DNA of 31,906 nt, from NCBI GenBank assembly GCA_018334795.1, contig JAGXLH010000002.1, positions 1 through 31,906 of the forward strand. The letters run 5' to 3'. Shown here piece by piece: positions 6,968-15,757 of the stretch. The notes beneath the pieces are model-generated. The model saw only the letters and a program-made list of their open reading frames with translations, made no database searches and was not told the DNA's origin. The number at the start of each line of letters is the position of its first letter. Position 1 is the first letter of the stretch. The DNA is from Thermoplasmatota archaeon (lineage in GTDB: Archaea; Thermoplasmatota; E2; DHVEG-1). Made by a program: the position numbers and the translations under genes.

Positions 6968-8527
6968 ATGAAAAATGTGAAATATAAAACTATTTCTTTG
7001 CTGTTAACTTTGGGATTCCTCCTTGCTTCTACCACATCCATCGCATTAAGTAATCAACAAAACGATGATTTAGATCCCTTAATAGACATAGAAATAACTA
7101 TCGACATCAAAAGTATTAGAACCTTGGAAAAGACTGATCTAGGACTATTTCCAATTGACAAAATCGATGTAGGAAGTGATCCTGATTTTTTTGTTAAAAT
7201 CATTGTGAACGATGAAGAATTTATAAGTGAAACATGGGAGAATACAAAATATTTGTATGATACGCCGTTTTCTGTGACTGTTGATGTTCCAGATGAAACT
7301 GAAATCGTAAATATCACCATTCAATTATGGGATGCAAATCCCTCCGGTGATGTGCTTTGTGATTTGAGCAATAACTGGGATACTTACCAAGAGAACTTTG
7401 ATATCGATATTCAATACAGCATTAAAACTGGTCACTGGTTCGGAGACGATTTTGTTAATCATGATATAGGATGGTATTATCCAGATGAAAGTGGTTATGG
7501 TCGGTTAAATGGATGCGATGATGGCAGTATCTATCAAAATAATAAGGATTGTGAACTCTGGTTTGACATCTATCAAAATGATTATGACAATGACGGAATT
7601 CCTTATTGGACAGAAGTAAATATATATGACACAGATCCAACCATTGATAATCGTGGAGAAGACATGGATGAAGATGGGGTTCCTATTGAATGGGAACATA
7701 AATGGGGTCATTTTATGTATGAGAATTGGCGAGATGGAACCATCAAGCATTACTGGTTTTACAATCCATTAGAATGGGAGGATCATGAAAACCTTGACCC
7801 GGATATGGATAGTTTAACCAATATTGAAGAATATAAAACCGCAGAATGGGGATCAGATCCATTCCGAAAAGATCTTTTTGTTGAACTTGATCAAATGAAA
7901 GCTGGACCCAATGGTCAACCTGCTAGTATGCTTCCTGAAAAATCAAAGGAGTTATTGCGTACTGCATACAATAAACAAAACATTGTGTATCATCTTGATG
8001 ATGGTAGTTGGGAGGAAACAGAGTCTGAAATGATACCTTTTGATGAAGAAACCACGATGAGATGGGGAAGTGATTTTAACAACGAATTGCAACAGATATA
8101 CGAAGATTATTTTTTACATAATGATGAGGATAACTGGAGAAAAGGCGTATTTCATTACGGTGTCGTTGTCTATCAATGCTCTGCAGCCAACGGTAATGCA
8201 TTTGGATCTAATCGTTATCAGATATCATATAAAGGATTAAGCGAAAAGAAAAAAACACAGCCTTGGTTAGATACGGATGTTGTATTTGCTAGTGCATATA
8301 TGCATGAATGTGGACATTCACTAGGCATCATAAATCCCGGGGTAGATGATCAGGATGGAAAGTATCCTTGGCAGTTGGACTGGTGGAAATGGTTACCATA
8401 TCGAAGTGTGATGAATTATGGGTACATGTTTCGCATGGTTGATTATTCTGATGGATCACGTGGCATGAATGATTTCGATGATTGGGATGATTTAGATCTA
8501 ACTTATTTTGATGAATCGGATTGGTAA
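6968..8527 (+). CDS. secreted calcium-binding metzincin-like metalloprotease
   Basis: A 519-residue exported protein. Residues 1-28 are a Sec-type signal peptide (basic start, then ISLLLTLGFLLAS). There follows a beta-rich region, then three Asp-rich loops of the thrombospondin type 3/EF-hand kind near residues 204 (DYDNDGIPYWTE), 233 (DMDEDGVPIEWE) and 277 (DPDMDSLTNIEE). The C-terminal third carries HECGHSLG (His446, Glu447, His450) and, 36 residues after the first His, SVMNYGYM with a probable Met-turn (Met482). In classical metzincins the third zinc ligand is a His at the position occupied here by Asn456, so the third ligand differs or lies elsewhere. Low basic content suits an extracellular enzyme. 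Likely controlled by the divergent Lrp regulator. Confidence 0.75.
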   Translation: MKNVKYKTISLLLTLGFLLASTTSIALSNQQNDDLDPLIDIEITIDIKSIRTLEKTDLGLFPIDKIDVGSDPDFFVKIIVNDEEFISETWENTKYLYDTPFSVTVDVPDETEIVNITIQLWDANPSGDVLCDLSNNWDTYQENFDIDIQYSIKTGHWFGDDFVNHDIGWYYPDESGYGRLNGCDDGSIYQNNKDCELWFDIYQNDYDNDGIPYWTEVNIYDTDPTIDNRGEDMDEDGVPIEWEHKWGHFMYENWRDGTIKHYWFYNPLEWEDHENLDPDMDSLTNIEEYKTAEWGSDPFRKDLFVELDQMKAGPNGQPASMLPEKSKELLRTAYNKQNIVYHLDDGSWEETESEMIPFDEETTMRWGSDFNNELQQIYEDYFLHNDEDNWRKGVFHYGVVVYQCSAANGNAFGSNRYQISYKGLSEKKKTQPWLDTDVVFASAYMHECGHSLGIINPGVDDQDGKYPWQLDWWKWLPYRSVMNYGYMFRMVDYSDGSRGMNDFDDWDDLDLTYFDESDW

Positions 8528-8558
8528 AAAAGCAAGACTCCTCAACTAGACAACGGGA

Positions 8559-9437
8559 TTACACAGTTAAATCCACTGATTCATCAACCGTAGCTTTTCC
8601 TCCTACCCACACCGAGTCATTCAAAAATTTGACAGTCACTCGTCCAGATTTGTTAATGATATCACCTTGTTCACAGATAATCTCTGTTGAACGAGTCATT
8701 TGATGACGGCGTAAATAACTACATACCGCTCCGTTTGCAGTACCGGTCACGGGGTCTTCATTGATATCATATAATGGTGCGAAATTTCGAGCGTGATACA
8801 ATGATTTTGATTCAATGGTGTCAAATGTGAACACATGTAAACTGCCCACCTGATGTTTACGGCAGAATCGTTTTACTCTGTGAAAATCAGGTTTCATATT
8901 TTTTAAAACAGAAAACGATGAAACACAAACAGGAAGCGTGAATAATCCTGTGGAAACTCGTTCTGGTAAAAGATCAGAACATAATTCTTCAGTGTCAATC
9001 ATTAACGTTTCGGCAAGTGTTTGGAAACTAAAAGACACTGGTTCAAAAATTGGATTCTTTTGTTTCATAAAAACACTATCTACTTCAGCAGTATTTTTGA
9101 ATTGAATTTGTACCGGAAGGATTCCTGCTTTTGTCTGCTGAGTCAATCTGAGTGAATTAGAACTAGGTTTTGATTGCATTTGATTTCCAAGAACCGTAAA
9201 TGTTGCAATGGTAGCGTGTCCACAAAGGTCGACTTCTACAGCCGGACTAAAAAATCGAACGTGGTAATCAGCATTTTTACTTGGAAAAACATAAGCAGTT
9301 TCAGAAACCTGTAAAAGATCTGAAATCCTCTTCATTTGATCTGGTATTAAACCAGAAGGTTTCAGAACGACTCCCGCAGGATTGCCCCCCTCTTTTTCTG
9401 AGGTGAATGAATTGACTTTGATTGCTCTAATGTTCAT
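8559..9437 (-). CDS. PhzF-family isomerase/epimerase-like protein
   Basis: A 292-residue PhzF-fold protein. It shows the two-half diaminopimelate epimerase-like architecture with GGNPAGVVL (17-25), SETAYVF with the catalytic Glu46, DLCGHATIAT, and the second-half DPVTGTANGAVCSYL. Family knowledge: PhzF in pseudomonads isomerises a phenazine precursor, but most relatives outside phenazine clusters have no assigned substrate, and no phenazine genes are present here. The gene follows lplA on the same strand after 32 bp and may be the last gene of that transcript. It converges on the metalloprotease gene with a 31-bp gap. Confidence 0.88.
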   Translation of the reverse strand: MNIRAIKVNSFTSEKEGGNPAGVVLKPSGLIPDQMKRISDLLQVSETAYVFPSKNADYHVRFFSPAVEVDLCGHATIATFTVLGNQMQSKPSSNSLRLTQQTKAGILPVQIQFKNTAEVDSVFMKQKNPIFEPVSFSFQTLAETLMIDTEELCSDLLPERVSTGLFTLPVCVSSFSVLKNMKPDFHRVKRFCRKHQVGSLHVFTFDTIESKSLYHARNFAPLYDINEDPVTGTANGAVCSYLRRHQMTRSTEIICEQGDIINKSGRVTVKFLNDSVWVGGKATVDESVDLTV

Positions 9438-9471
9438 AATCCGCCCATTCGAAATAATAATCTTTCATTAA

Positions 9472-10239
9472 TCATCGTTGATGATTCCATTTTTTAGATC
9501 CAAATGTTGTTTTTTGAAATGATGTGGCTAACTTTTTTTCTTCATCGGTAAGCATTCCATCAGTAAATGTGACATCAAAGGTTTCTTCAAATCCTTTTTT
9601 TAAAGCGTTACTAACATCTTCAAAGGAAAAATCTGATCCTAATTCATGGGTTAATGATGTAACTCTTTCTTTTACATTAGCAATCATTTTTCCTTTTATT
9701 TTTTCATTTGGAACTTTTAACAATCGAAACATTTTATCCACATCAACATCTGTCAGTATGGTCCCATGTTGAAGCACGGTTTTTTGTTTTCTTGTTTGTG
9801 CATTCCCAGATATTTTTTTATTATTCACTAAAATATCATTAATCGGTGCATACGTACTTTTTACCCCTAAAAAATCTAACCCATTCATAATAGCTAGACA
9901 AATGGTTTTGTAACTTTCCAAAATATTTTTTGAAATCTGAGGATGTTTTTCATTAATAACAAAACTATAGGTCACTTCATCTTCATGAAATACAGCACCA
10001 CCACCAGTTATCCTGCGAACGTAATCAATGTGTTCCTCATCACAAGCAGTTAAATCCACTTCTTCGGTGAGTTGTTGGAAATAACCAATAGAAATAGCTG
10101 CAGGATTCCACCCATACAAACGAACTGTGGGAGGCACATATCCTTTACTATGTGCAACAAGGACAGCTCGATCAATAGCCATATTTTCAGCAGCTGATAA
10201 AAAACCAGTTTGTAATAATCTCCATTCTTCAGTCATCAT
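9472..10239 (-). CDS. lplA: lipoate-protein ligase A, large (catalytic) subunit
   Basis: Activates lipoate with ATP and transfers it to lipoyl-domain lysines. At 255 residues it holds the N-terminal catalytic domain only: ENMAIDRAVL, RLYGWNPAAISIGYFQ, the lipoate-binding RRITGGGAVFHED, and KISGNAQTRK with the conserved lysine before HGTIL. The C-terminal domain is a separate upstream gene, as in Thermoplasma acidophilum, where both subunits are needed. The ATG overlaps the stop of that gene (ATGA), so translation is coupled. GAGGTG just upstream serves as ribosome site. Target proteins (GcvH or 2-oxoacid dehydrogenase E2) are not in this window. Confidence 0.93.
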   Translation of the reverse strand: MMTEEWRLLQTGFLSAAENMAIDRAVLVAHSKGYVPPTVRLYGWNPAAISIGYFQQLTEEVDLTACDEEHIDYVRRITGGGAVFHEDEVTYSFVINEKHPQISKNILESYKTICLAIMNGLDFLGVKSTYAPINDILVNNKKISGNAQTRKQKTVLQHGTILTDVDVDKMFRLLKVPNEKIKGKMIANVKERVTSLTHELGSDFSFEDVSNALKKGFEETFDVTFTDGMLTDEEKKLATSFQKTTFGSKKWNHQR

Positions 10240-10517
10240 TTACACCTCATAATCGCATCAGTAATCGATGCGGGCGAAACCCCAATGAATTCAACTTGAT
10301 TATCCTTTACAAAATCTTTAATCATGGTTTCTAATTTTTTTTCATCAAGAGGTTTTCCCTGTAATAATTGTTCAAGTTGCTGAATGCTTTCTTCAGGATA
10401 AGCAAAAAAATCCCCTGCAATGGTAATAGATTTAATAGTTTTCACAGGCAGGTTATATTCTAAAAAAATTTTGATAAGTTTTCCATCTGGAACCTTATAA
10501 ACTGATTTCATTTTCAT
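10236..10517 (-). CDS. lplB: lipoate-protein ligase, small C-terminal subunit
   Basis: A protein of about 93 residues corresponding to the C-terminal domain of single-chain lipoate ligases. The signature VYKVPDGKLIKIFLEY is followed by SITIAGDFFAYPEESI and a helical tail. Known: in Thermoplasma the separate small subunit is required for lipoate activation by LplA. The start is uncertain. Family members begin about ten residues before the VPxGKLI motif, matching ATGs at 10517 or 10511. A TTG at 10580 overlapping the lipA stop would give 114 residues with an extra 21-residue hydrophobic start. The gene overlaps lplA by 4 bp and follows lipA. Confidence 0.85.
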   Translation of the reverse strand: MKMKSVYKVPDGKLIKIFLEYNLPVKTIKSITIAGDFFAYPEESIQQLEQLLQGKPLDEKKLETMIKDFVKDNQVEFIGVSPASITDAIMRCK

Positions 10518-10576
10518 AATAGAGGTGAAAAACAGATTCCCATTTATAAACACGTTGATAAAATCATTGGTACTCT

Positions 10577-11425
10577 TCAAATAAATTGTTCAGCTCGATA
10601 GGAACTACGAACAAGTGGACCGGATTCAACATGAATGAATCCTTTTTCTAATGCTTTTTTTTTAAAAAAATCAAATTCAGATGGCGTATAATATTTTTTT
10701 ACCTTAGCATGTTTTGTTGTTGGTTGTAAGTATTGTCCAATGGTTAAATAATTAACATGAACAGATCGTAAATCATCAAGTAAACCTAAGATCTCTTCGG
10801 TTGTTTCTCCAAGTCCTATCATGAATCCTGATTTCGTTGGAATATTTGGATGTAATCGTCTACTTTCCTTAAGAACTTGTAAGCTTTGATCATAATCTCC
10901 TTGTGGACGCATGGTTTGAAACAATGATGAAACAACTTCAATGTTATGATTCAACATCACTGGTTGAGCTAAAAGTACTTTGTCTAATGCATCAACATCT
11001 CCGTTAAAATCAGGTATGAGCACTTCAACCTTACAAGTGGGATTCATCTGTTTGATTTCTTTAATGGTATTAAAAAAATGCTCTGCACCTCCATCATCTA
11101 AATCATCTCGAGTAACTGACGTAATCACCGCATATGATAATCCTAGTTGTTTTACGCTTTCAGCAATATGTTTTGGTTCATTTGAATCAAGGGTTTGAGG
11201 TTTTCCGTGTTTAACATTGCAATACGCACAATTACGAGTACATGTATCTCCTAAGATGAGAAAGGTCGCTGTGCCTCTATTAAAGCATTCTCCGATATTA
11301 GGACATTTAGCCTCTTCACAAATGGTATGAACCTGAGCTGAGCGAAGTTGTCTGCGAACAGCTGCATATCTTTTTCCACCACCAAGTGGAACCTTTAACC
11401 AATCAGGATGACGCCTTGACTTCAA
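10577..11425 (-). CDS. lipA: lipoyl synthase (radical SAM)
   Basis: Inserts two sulfur atoms into octanoylated lipoyl domains. The 282-residue protein has both iron-sulfur motifs: the auxiliary cluster CEEAKCPNIGEC (C-x4-C-x5-C) and the radical-SAM cluster CTRNCAYC (C-x3-C-x2-C). The C-terminal RSSYRAEQ holds the serine that ligates the auxiliary cluster. The start is TTG, five bases after the DUF63 stop; GGGGGT inside the end of DUF63 is the likely ribosome site, so the genes form one operon. A synthase together with a two-part ligase means the cell may both salvage lipoate and make it from octanoate. Confidence 0.95.
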   Translation of the reverse strand: MKSRRHPDWLKVPLGGGKRYAAVRRQLRSAQVHTICEEAKCPNIGECFNRGTATFLILGDTCTRNCAYCNVKHGKPQTLDSNEPKHIAESVKQLGLSYAVITSVTRDDLDDGGAEHFFNTIKEIKQMNPTCKVEVLIPDFNGDVDALDKVLLAQPVMLNHNIEVVSSLFQTMRPQGDYDQSLQVLKESRRLHPNIPTKSGFMIGLGETTEEILGLLDDLRSVHVNYLTIGQYLQPTTKHAKVKKYYTPSEFDFFKKKALEKGFIHVESGPLVRSSYRAEQFI

Positions 11426-11430
11426 ACGTA

Positions 11431-12474
11431 TTATACCCCCATTGCTACTCTGAGAAGATCTCTTAATCCTGGTGCAAATCCAAGAATGAATATTCCAATT
11501 TTTAAAAGGTTAACAAAGATCTTTTGCGATTGTAATTCCTCTTTGTAAAGAATGTCAATCACATAAATAATTCCAATAATCAGTAAAAATTTTACGATAG
11601 GAAACAACGGCGGCCAGATCTGCAGTAGTATATCTGAAGCTGGATGTTTTTCAATATATGTTGGAAGTCCCATTTGCAACGGATCATAGATGCTTATGTA
11701 TGTGGCAATGCCATCTAACTGGTGACCAAAGATCATACTCAGATTAAATGGCGTAGAAAAATAACTAAGTTCTTTCCAATATGATTGACCGTACTTAGAC
11801 AACGCATAAACTGCCAACATGATAACAATACAAATAACACTGACCAATACAACCACATTTGGAAAAATCTCATTTGACCCGTTCCATGCTCCACCACTCA
11901 TCCAAAGAACAACATAGTATGCAAAAGGAAGAAGTAATACACTCCCGCTGATCCCCATAATTTGTTGAACTGATAATCGAGTAATTTTTTTTACGTCATG
12001 AAAATACACACCAATGACCAATGCCACTAAGGCAAACAAAAGTGTTTGAATATAAATTAAAGGAGTTACAAACCAAAAAACAAGAGGTTCGGTAAACAAT
12101 TGTGCATCTTCTAAAACCCGAGCTACCGACCCATAAACGATAAATGGAAATGTTCCAAGGAAAAAAGAAAAATCAACAGTGACATTGAATTTTTTTAATA
12201 ACTTATACAATCCGTATAATGCTCCAGCAACAAACACACCATAAACGAATTCTGAGATAAGTGTAAACTTTGGAGCTGCATCAACGCCGCGATAGGTCAT
12301 CGGAGTGTTAAGCCCGTCTGATGAAATTGGTCCCCAAAAATACTTCCAAATAAACTGATCGTACACTAATTCTGGGAAAAAATACCAAAGAAGAAAAAAA
12401 AGAATTAATGCACTAGCAGCAATAATTCCAGCACGAAAAAACTTGTTTTCTGATAGATAAGATTGTAGACGCAT
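11431..12474 (-). CDS. DUF63 family polytopic membrane protein
   Basis: A 347-residue integral membrane protein with about eight hydrophobic segments (for example AGIIAASALILFFLLWYFFP and FLLIIGIIYVIDILY). The family signature is YGSVARVLEDAQLF near residue 115, followed by FVTPLIYI. Family knowledge: DUF63 is an archaeal family of unknown function. It is the first gene of the lipA-lplB-lplA transcript and is divergent from egsA, the ether-lipid gene. A lipid or membrane role is possible but unproven. The message is probably leaderless, since the TATA tract at 12495-12507 is only about 27 bp from the ATG. Confidence 0.88.
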   Translation of the reverse strand: MRLQSYLSENKFFRAGIIAASALILFFLLWYFFPELVYDQFIWKYFWGPISSDGLNTPMTYRGVDAAPKFTLISEFVYGVFVAGALYGLYKLLKKFNVTVDFSFFLGTFPFIVYGSVARVLEDAQLFTEPLVFWFVTPLIYIQTLLFALVALVIGVYFHDVKKITRLSVQQIMGISGSVLLLPFAYYVVLWMSGGAWNGSNEIFPNVVVLVSVICIVIMLAVYALSKYGQSYWKELSYFSTPFNLSMIFGHQLDGIATYISIYDPLQMGLPTYIEKHPASDILLQIWPPLFPIVKFLLIIGIIYVIDILYKEELQSQKIFVNLLKIGIFILGFAPGLRDLLRVAMGV

Positions 12475-12494
12475 AACGAAACATGGGAAGGAAA

Positions 12495-12507
12495 GTATAA
12501 TATATTA
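12495..12507. promoter_or_regulatory. shared bidirectional TATA tract (DUF63 / egsA)
   Basis: GTATAATATATTA lies 31 bp from the egsA ATG on one side and 27 bp from the DUF63 ATG on the other, measured from the centre. Both distances are right for a leaderless transcript, and the 57-bp gap has no other good TATA box for DUF63. One near-symmetric tract therefore probably serves both directions. Confidence 0.5.
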
Positions 12508-12531
12508 AAGGCATGGTTTATACTACTCTTA

Positions 12532-13620
12532 ATGCGACGATTTACAAAATCAAAAATGATGGTTTTTCCCCGGGAAATAATCGTTGGGCATAAGACAATC
12601 TCTCAAGTTGCAGATCTCTGTAATCGGATAAGTAGAGGCAATAATGCCTTAGTGGTATATGATAAAAAAACAAAAAAGATTGCAGGGACCAAAATCGTCA
12701 AAATTTTGAAAAAAAATGAGTATACGGTTTCTGAAAAACAGATTTCTTCACCTTCGATTAATCAAGTCAACTCAGTGATTAATTTTGTTGCGGAGAATGA
12801 TATTGAAATTTTACTTGGAGTAGGAGGAGGAAGTGTTATTGATGTGGGTAAATTTGCAGCGCATGAAACGTCTCGTTCATTTGTTAGCATTCCTACATGT
12901 GCATCCCATGATGGTATCGCTTCACCCCGAGCATCATTGAAACATCGTAAAGGAAATGTTTCTAAAAACGCATCCAGTCCATTAGCTGTTCTTGCAGATA
13001 CTGAAATCATTAATAAAGCACCTTATCGAATGCTTGCAGCTGGTTGTGCTGATGTTATTTCAAATATTCCAGCGGTTATGGATTGGAATCTTGCTCATCG
13101 ATTAAAACATGAGGAGTACAGCAGTCATGCTGCAGTGCTTGCTGAAACAGCTGCACAACTAATCATTGAACACGCGGGTGAAATAAAACCAGATGTTGAA
13201 AAAAGCGTGTGGTTTGCGGTAAAAGCAATGATTGTTTCAGGTGTTGCTATGAGTGTTGCAGGATCAACTCGGCCAGCTTCAGGAGCAGAACATATGTTTT
13301 CTCATATGCTTGATCATCTTGGACCGGGCATCATGTTAAAAGGCCGACGGAAACAATTACCGTTGCATGGTGAACAATGTGGCATAGGAGCGGTCATGAT
13401 GATGTATCTTCATGGTGGCGATTGGAAGTTGATGCAAGAAACGCTACAAAAGATCGGAGCGCCAACAACATCTGAAGAACTGGGTATTTCAAAGAAAAAA
13501 ATCATTGAAGCATTGGTAAGGGCAACAGAAATAAGACCTGAACGCTATACAATCCTTGGAGAACATGGGTTGACAAAAGAAGCAGCAAGAACCCTTGCGA
13601 AGAAAACCGGAGTGATTTAA
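12532..13620 (+). CDS. egsA: sn-glycerol-1-phosphate dehydrogenase
   Basis: Reduces dihydroxyacetone phosphate to sn-glycerol-1-phosphate, the stereospecific backbone of archaeal ether lipids. At 362 residues it has the nucleotide loop LLGVGGGSVIDVGKFAA, FVSIPTCASHDGIASPRAS, and the metal-binding residues in AGCADVISN, EHMFSHMLDH and LHGEQCGIGAVM. These are the marks of the family, which also includes bacterial AraM. The start at 12532 fits a leaderless transcript; an internal ATG at residue 9 or 10, just before FPREIIVG, is the alternative. The UPF0179 gene follows after 6 bp. Confidence 0.95.
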   Translation: MRRFTKSKMMVFPREIIVGHKTISQVADLCNRISRGNNALVVYDKKTKKIAGTKIVKILKKNEYTVSEKQISSPSINQVNSVINFVAENDIEILLGVGGGSVIDVGKFAAHETSRSFVSIPTCASHDGIASPRASLKHRKGNVSKNASSPLAVLADTEIINKAPYRMLAAGCADVISNIPAVMDWNLAHRLKHEEYSSHAAVLAETAAQLIIEHAGEIKPDVEKSVWFAVKAMIVSGVAMSVAGSTRPASGAEHMFSHMLDHLGPGIMLKGRRKQLPLHGEQCGIGAVMMMYLHGGDWKLMQETLQKIGAPTTSEELGISKKKIIEALVRATEIRPERYTILGEHGLTKEAARTLAKKTGVI

Positions 13621-13626
13621 TCACAT

Positions 13627-14058
13627 ATGACATCGATTACTATTATTGGTGAAGAACTAGCGAAAAAGGATGAAGAATTTATTTTTATTGGTCCTCAGAA
13701 TGATTGTAAGAATTGTAAATTGAAAAATATTTGTTTTAATCTTAAACAATATCATCGATATAAAATTACTAATGTCCGAGATAAACGACATAGTTGTACG
13801 GTTCATAAGGGAGATGCCATTGTTGTTGAGGTAGAAGAACAACCGATTGAAACCGCTATTGATAAAAAATATACGAAGGGGAGTGCAATCACTCTTGATA
13901 AGAAGGAATGTGATGAACCTCTTTGTCCGTATTACGATCTTTGTACCAACAAAGCAATACAACCCGGTAAGAAATATATTATTGAAAATATCCTTGAAAC
14001 AATTCCTTGTGAAAAAGATAAATCATTACAACGAGTGATTCTTACAGAAAAAAAGTAA
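13627..14058 (+). CDS. UPF0179 family cysteine-rich protein
   Basis: A 143-residue archaeal protein of unknown function. It has two clusters of paired cysteines: NDCKNCKLKNICFNL near residue 30 and KECDEPLCPYYDLC near residue 95, plus isolated Cys in HSCTVHKGD and ETIPCEKD. The arrangement suggests zinc or iron-sulfur binding (inference). Six bases separate it from egsA, and GGAGTGAT at the end of egsA is its likely ribosome site, so the two are co-transcribed. An A/T-rich tract follows the stop. Confidence 0.88.
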   Translation: MTSITIIGEELAKKDEEFIFIGPQNDCKNCKLKNICFNLKQYHRYKITNVRDKRHSCTVHKGDAIVVEVEEQPIETAIDKKYTKGSAITLDKKECDEPLCPYYDLCTNKAIQPGKKYIIENILETIPCEKDKSLQRVILTEKK

Positions 14059-14099
14059 AAAAAAGATGGTTGGAAAAAAAATAATTGGAAAAATCGAGT

Positions 14100-14327
14100 C
14101 TATATCGTTTTAATTAAATCCGCGATTTTTTCTCGTTTTTCTTCTTCAGATGGAAGTGTTATTGATGATTTCCATCCTTTTTCTCCATCGGCTAAGTAAA
14201 ATCCTCGAGCAATTGAGATAAATTCGGTTTCATTATTATCAGTAACTGCTTTTTTTCGTGAAATTTCGATAAAGTTATTTCGTCCAAATTTTACCTCTTC
14301 AGCTTTAATCGTTTCAAATTCAACCAT
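14100..14327 (-). CDS. small conserved-looking protein, possible PC4-like nucleic-acid binder
   Basis: A 75-residue protein with an even charge pattern: FETIKAEEVKFGRNNFIEIS, then TEFISIARGFYLADGEKGW, then KSSITLPSEEE and an amphipathic terminal helix. Several short beta strands followed by one helix recall PC4/Whirly-like single-stranded DNA binders, but this is pattern inference and I cannot name a family. The start at 14327 has AAGGAG at 14338-14343 with ideal spacing; an ATG pair further up would add eight residues. A TATA tract on this strand lies near 14436-14448. The gene is convergent with UPF0179. Confidence 0.6.
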   Translation of the reverse strand: MVEFETIKAEEVKFGRNNFIEISRKKAVTDNNETEFISIARGFYLADGEKGWKSSITLPSEEEKREKIADLIKTI

Positions 14328-14565
14328 ACTGTAATTCTCCTTAAACATCATCTGGGTATCAGTACATCAACAAACATGTTTCGTGGTGATGCAACTTTTC
14401 TTTTGATATCATGGGTGAATATTTCTTCTCACTTAAATATATAATGTTTTTTTATCATTTAATATATTATTCCATAAATATCCTAAGTTGGACAGTCAAA
14501 AAGCAAAAAGTTAATGTTATAGATATATGGAGGTTCAATCCAATTAAGTATTAAGAATCAAGAAT

Positions 14566-14582
14566 GAAAATAAAAAATAAAG
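14566..14582 (-). terminator. T-rich terminator after metK
   Basis: Directly after the metK stop the minus strand reads TTTATTTTTTATTTTC, the kind of T-rich run at which archaeal RNA polymerase stops. No stem-loop is present. Confidence 0.4.
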
Positions 14583-14584
14583 GG

Positions 14585-15757
14585 TTATTTTAACCCTGCT
14601 TCTTTTCGAAGTAAACTTGCTTTATCGGTTTTCTCCCAAGTAAAATCTGGATTATTTCTGCCAAAATGACCATATGCAGCAGTTTTCGTAAAAATTGGCC
14701 TCAACAAATCAAAATGTTCAATAATCTTTCCGGGTATCAATGGGAAAAAATCTTCAACTAAAGAATGAATCGTATCAACGGAAATCTTATTTGTTCCAAA
14801 ACAGTCAATGTTGATGGAAACAGGTTTGGAAACACCAATTGCATACGCAAGTTGAACTTCACATTTATCAGCTAGTTTTGCTGCAACGATATTCTTTGCT
14901 ATATACCGACAAGCATATGCTGCACTTCGATCTACTTTAGTTGGATCTTTACCTGAAAAAGCTCCACCTCCATGACGGCCTACGCCACCATAGGTATCAA
15001 CAATGATCTTTCTACCTGTGAGACCTGCATCAGCATAAGGTCCACCTCTGACAAAGGCACCTGTTGGATTCACATGAAACACAGTATCCTTATCAACCCA
15101 TTTGTTACATACTGGTTGGATGACTTTTTCAACGATATCTTTTTTGATTCTTTCATGTGAGGTTCCACTATCATGTTGAGTAGAAACAAGGATAGTATCA
15201 GCACGGATTGGTTTTCCTTTTTCATCATATTCAATACTTACCTGTGATTTTCCATCAGGTCGTAAATATACGATTTCACCATCTTTTCGAGTATCAGAAA
15301 GTTTTTTTGTGAGTTTATGAGCAAGAGATATAGGTAATGGCATTAATTCCTTGGTTTCATTTGATGCATACCCATACATCATTCCTTGATCTCCAGCACC
15401 TTGTTCTTTATACAATCCATGCCCCTCAGAGACCCCCTGTGAAATATCCGGACTTTGTTCTGTGATTTGCACCCATACACTACAAGTCTCTGATTCAATA
15501 CCATATTGTGAATTTGTATATCCAATATCTTTAATAGCTGCTCTGACAACCCGCGGAATATCAACATACGCTTTTGTTGTCATCTCTCCAAAGACCATAA
15601 CACCACCATTCTTGGTTGCTGATTCAACAGCAACTCTTGAATATTTATCCTGTCTGAGTGCTTCATCAAGAATGGAATCTGAAATGATATCACACATTTT
15701 ATCAGGATGGCCTTCAGTAACTGATTCAGAACTTAAGATAATCTTTCTTTTTACCAT
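14585..15757 (-). CDS. metK: S-adenosylmethionine synthase, bacterial type
   Basis: Makes S-adenosylmethionine from ATP and methionine. The 390-residue protein follows the bacterial/eukaryotic MetK pattern: SSESVTEGHPDKMCDIISD at the N-terminus, GAGDQGMMYGYA, the phosphate-loop GGGAFSGKDPTKVDRSAAYA, and IGVSKPVSINID. Most archaea use the distantly related archaeal MAT instead, so this is probably an acquisition from bacteria or a lineage-specific replacement. GGGGAG nine bases before the ATG is the ribosome site. It stands alone, with T-rich sequence after the stop. No SAM-riboswitch-like structure is evident upstream. Confidence 0.96.
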   Translation of the reverse strand: MVKRKIILSSESVTEGHPDKMCDIISDSILDEALRQDKYSRVAVESATKNGGVMVFGEMTTKAYVDIPRVVRAAIKDIGYTNSQYGIESETCSVWVQITEQSPDISQGVSEGHGLYKEQGAGDQGMMYGYASNETKELMPLPISLAHKLTKKLSDTRKDGEIVYLRPDGKSQVSIEYDEKGKPIRADTILVSTQHDSGTSHERIKKDIVEKVIQPVCNKWVDKDTVFHVNPTGAFVRGGPYADAGLTGRKIIVDTYGGVGRHGGGAFSGKDPTKVDRSAAYACRYIAKNIVAAKLADKCEVQLAYAIGVSKPVSINIDCFGTNKISVDTIHSLVEDFFPLIPGKIIEHFDLLRPIFTKTAAYGHFGRNNPDFTWEKTDKASLLRKEAGLK

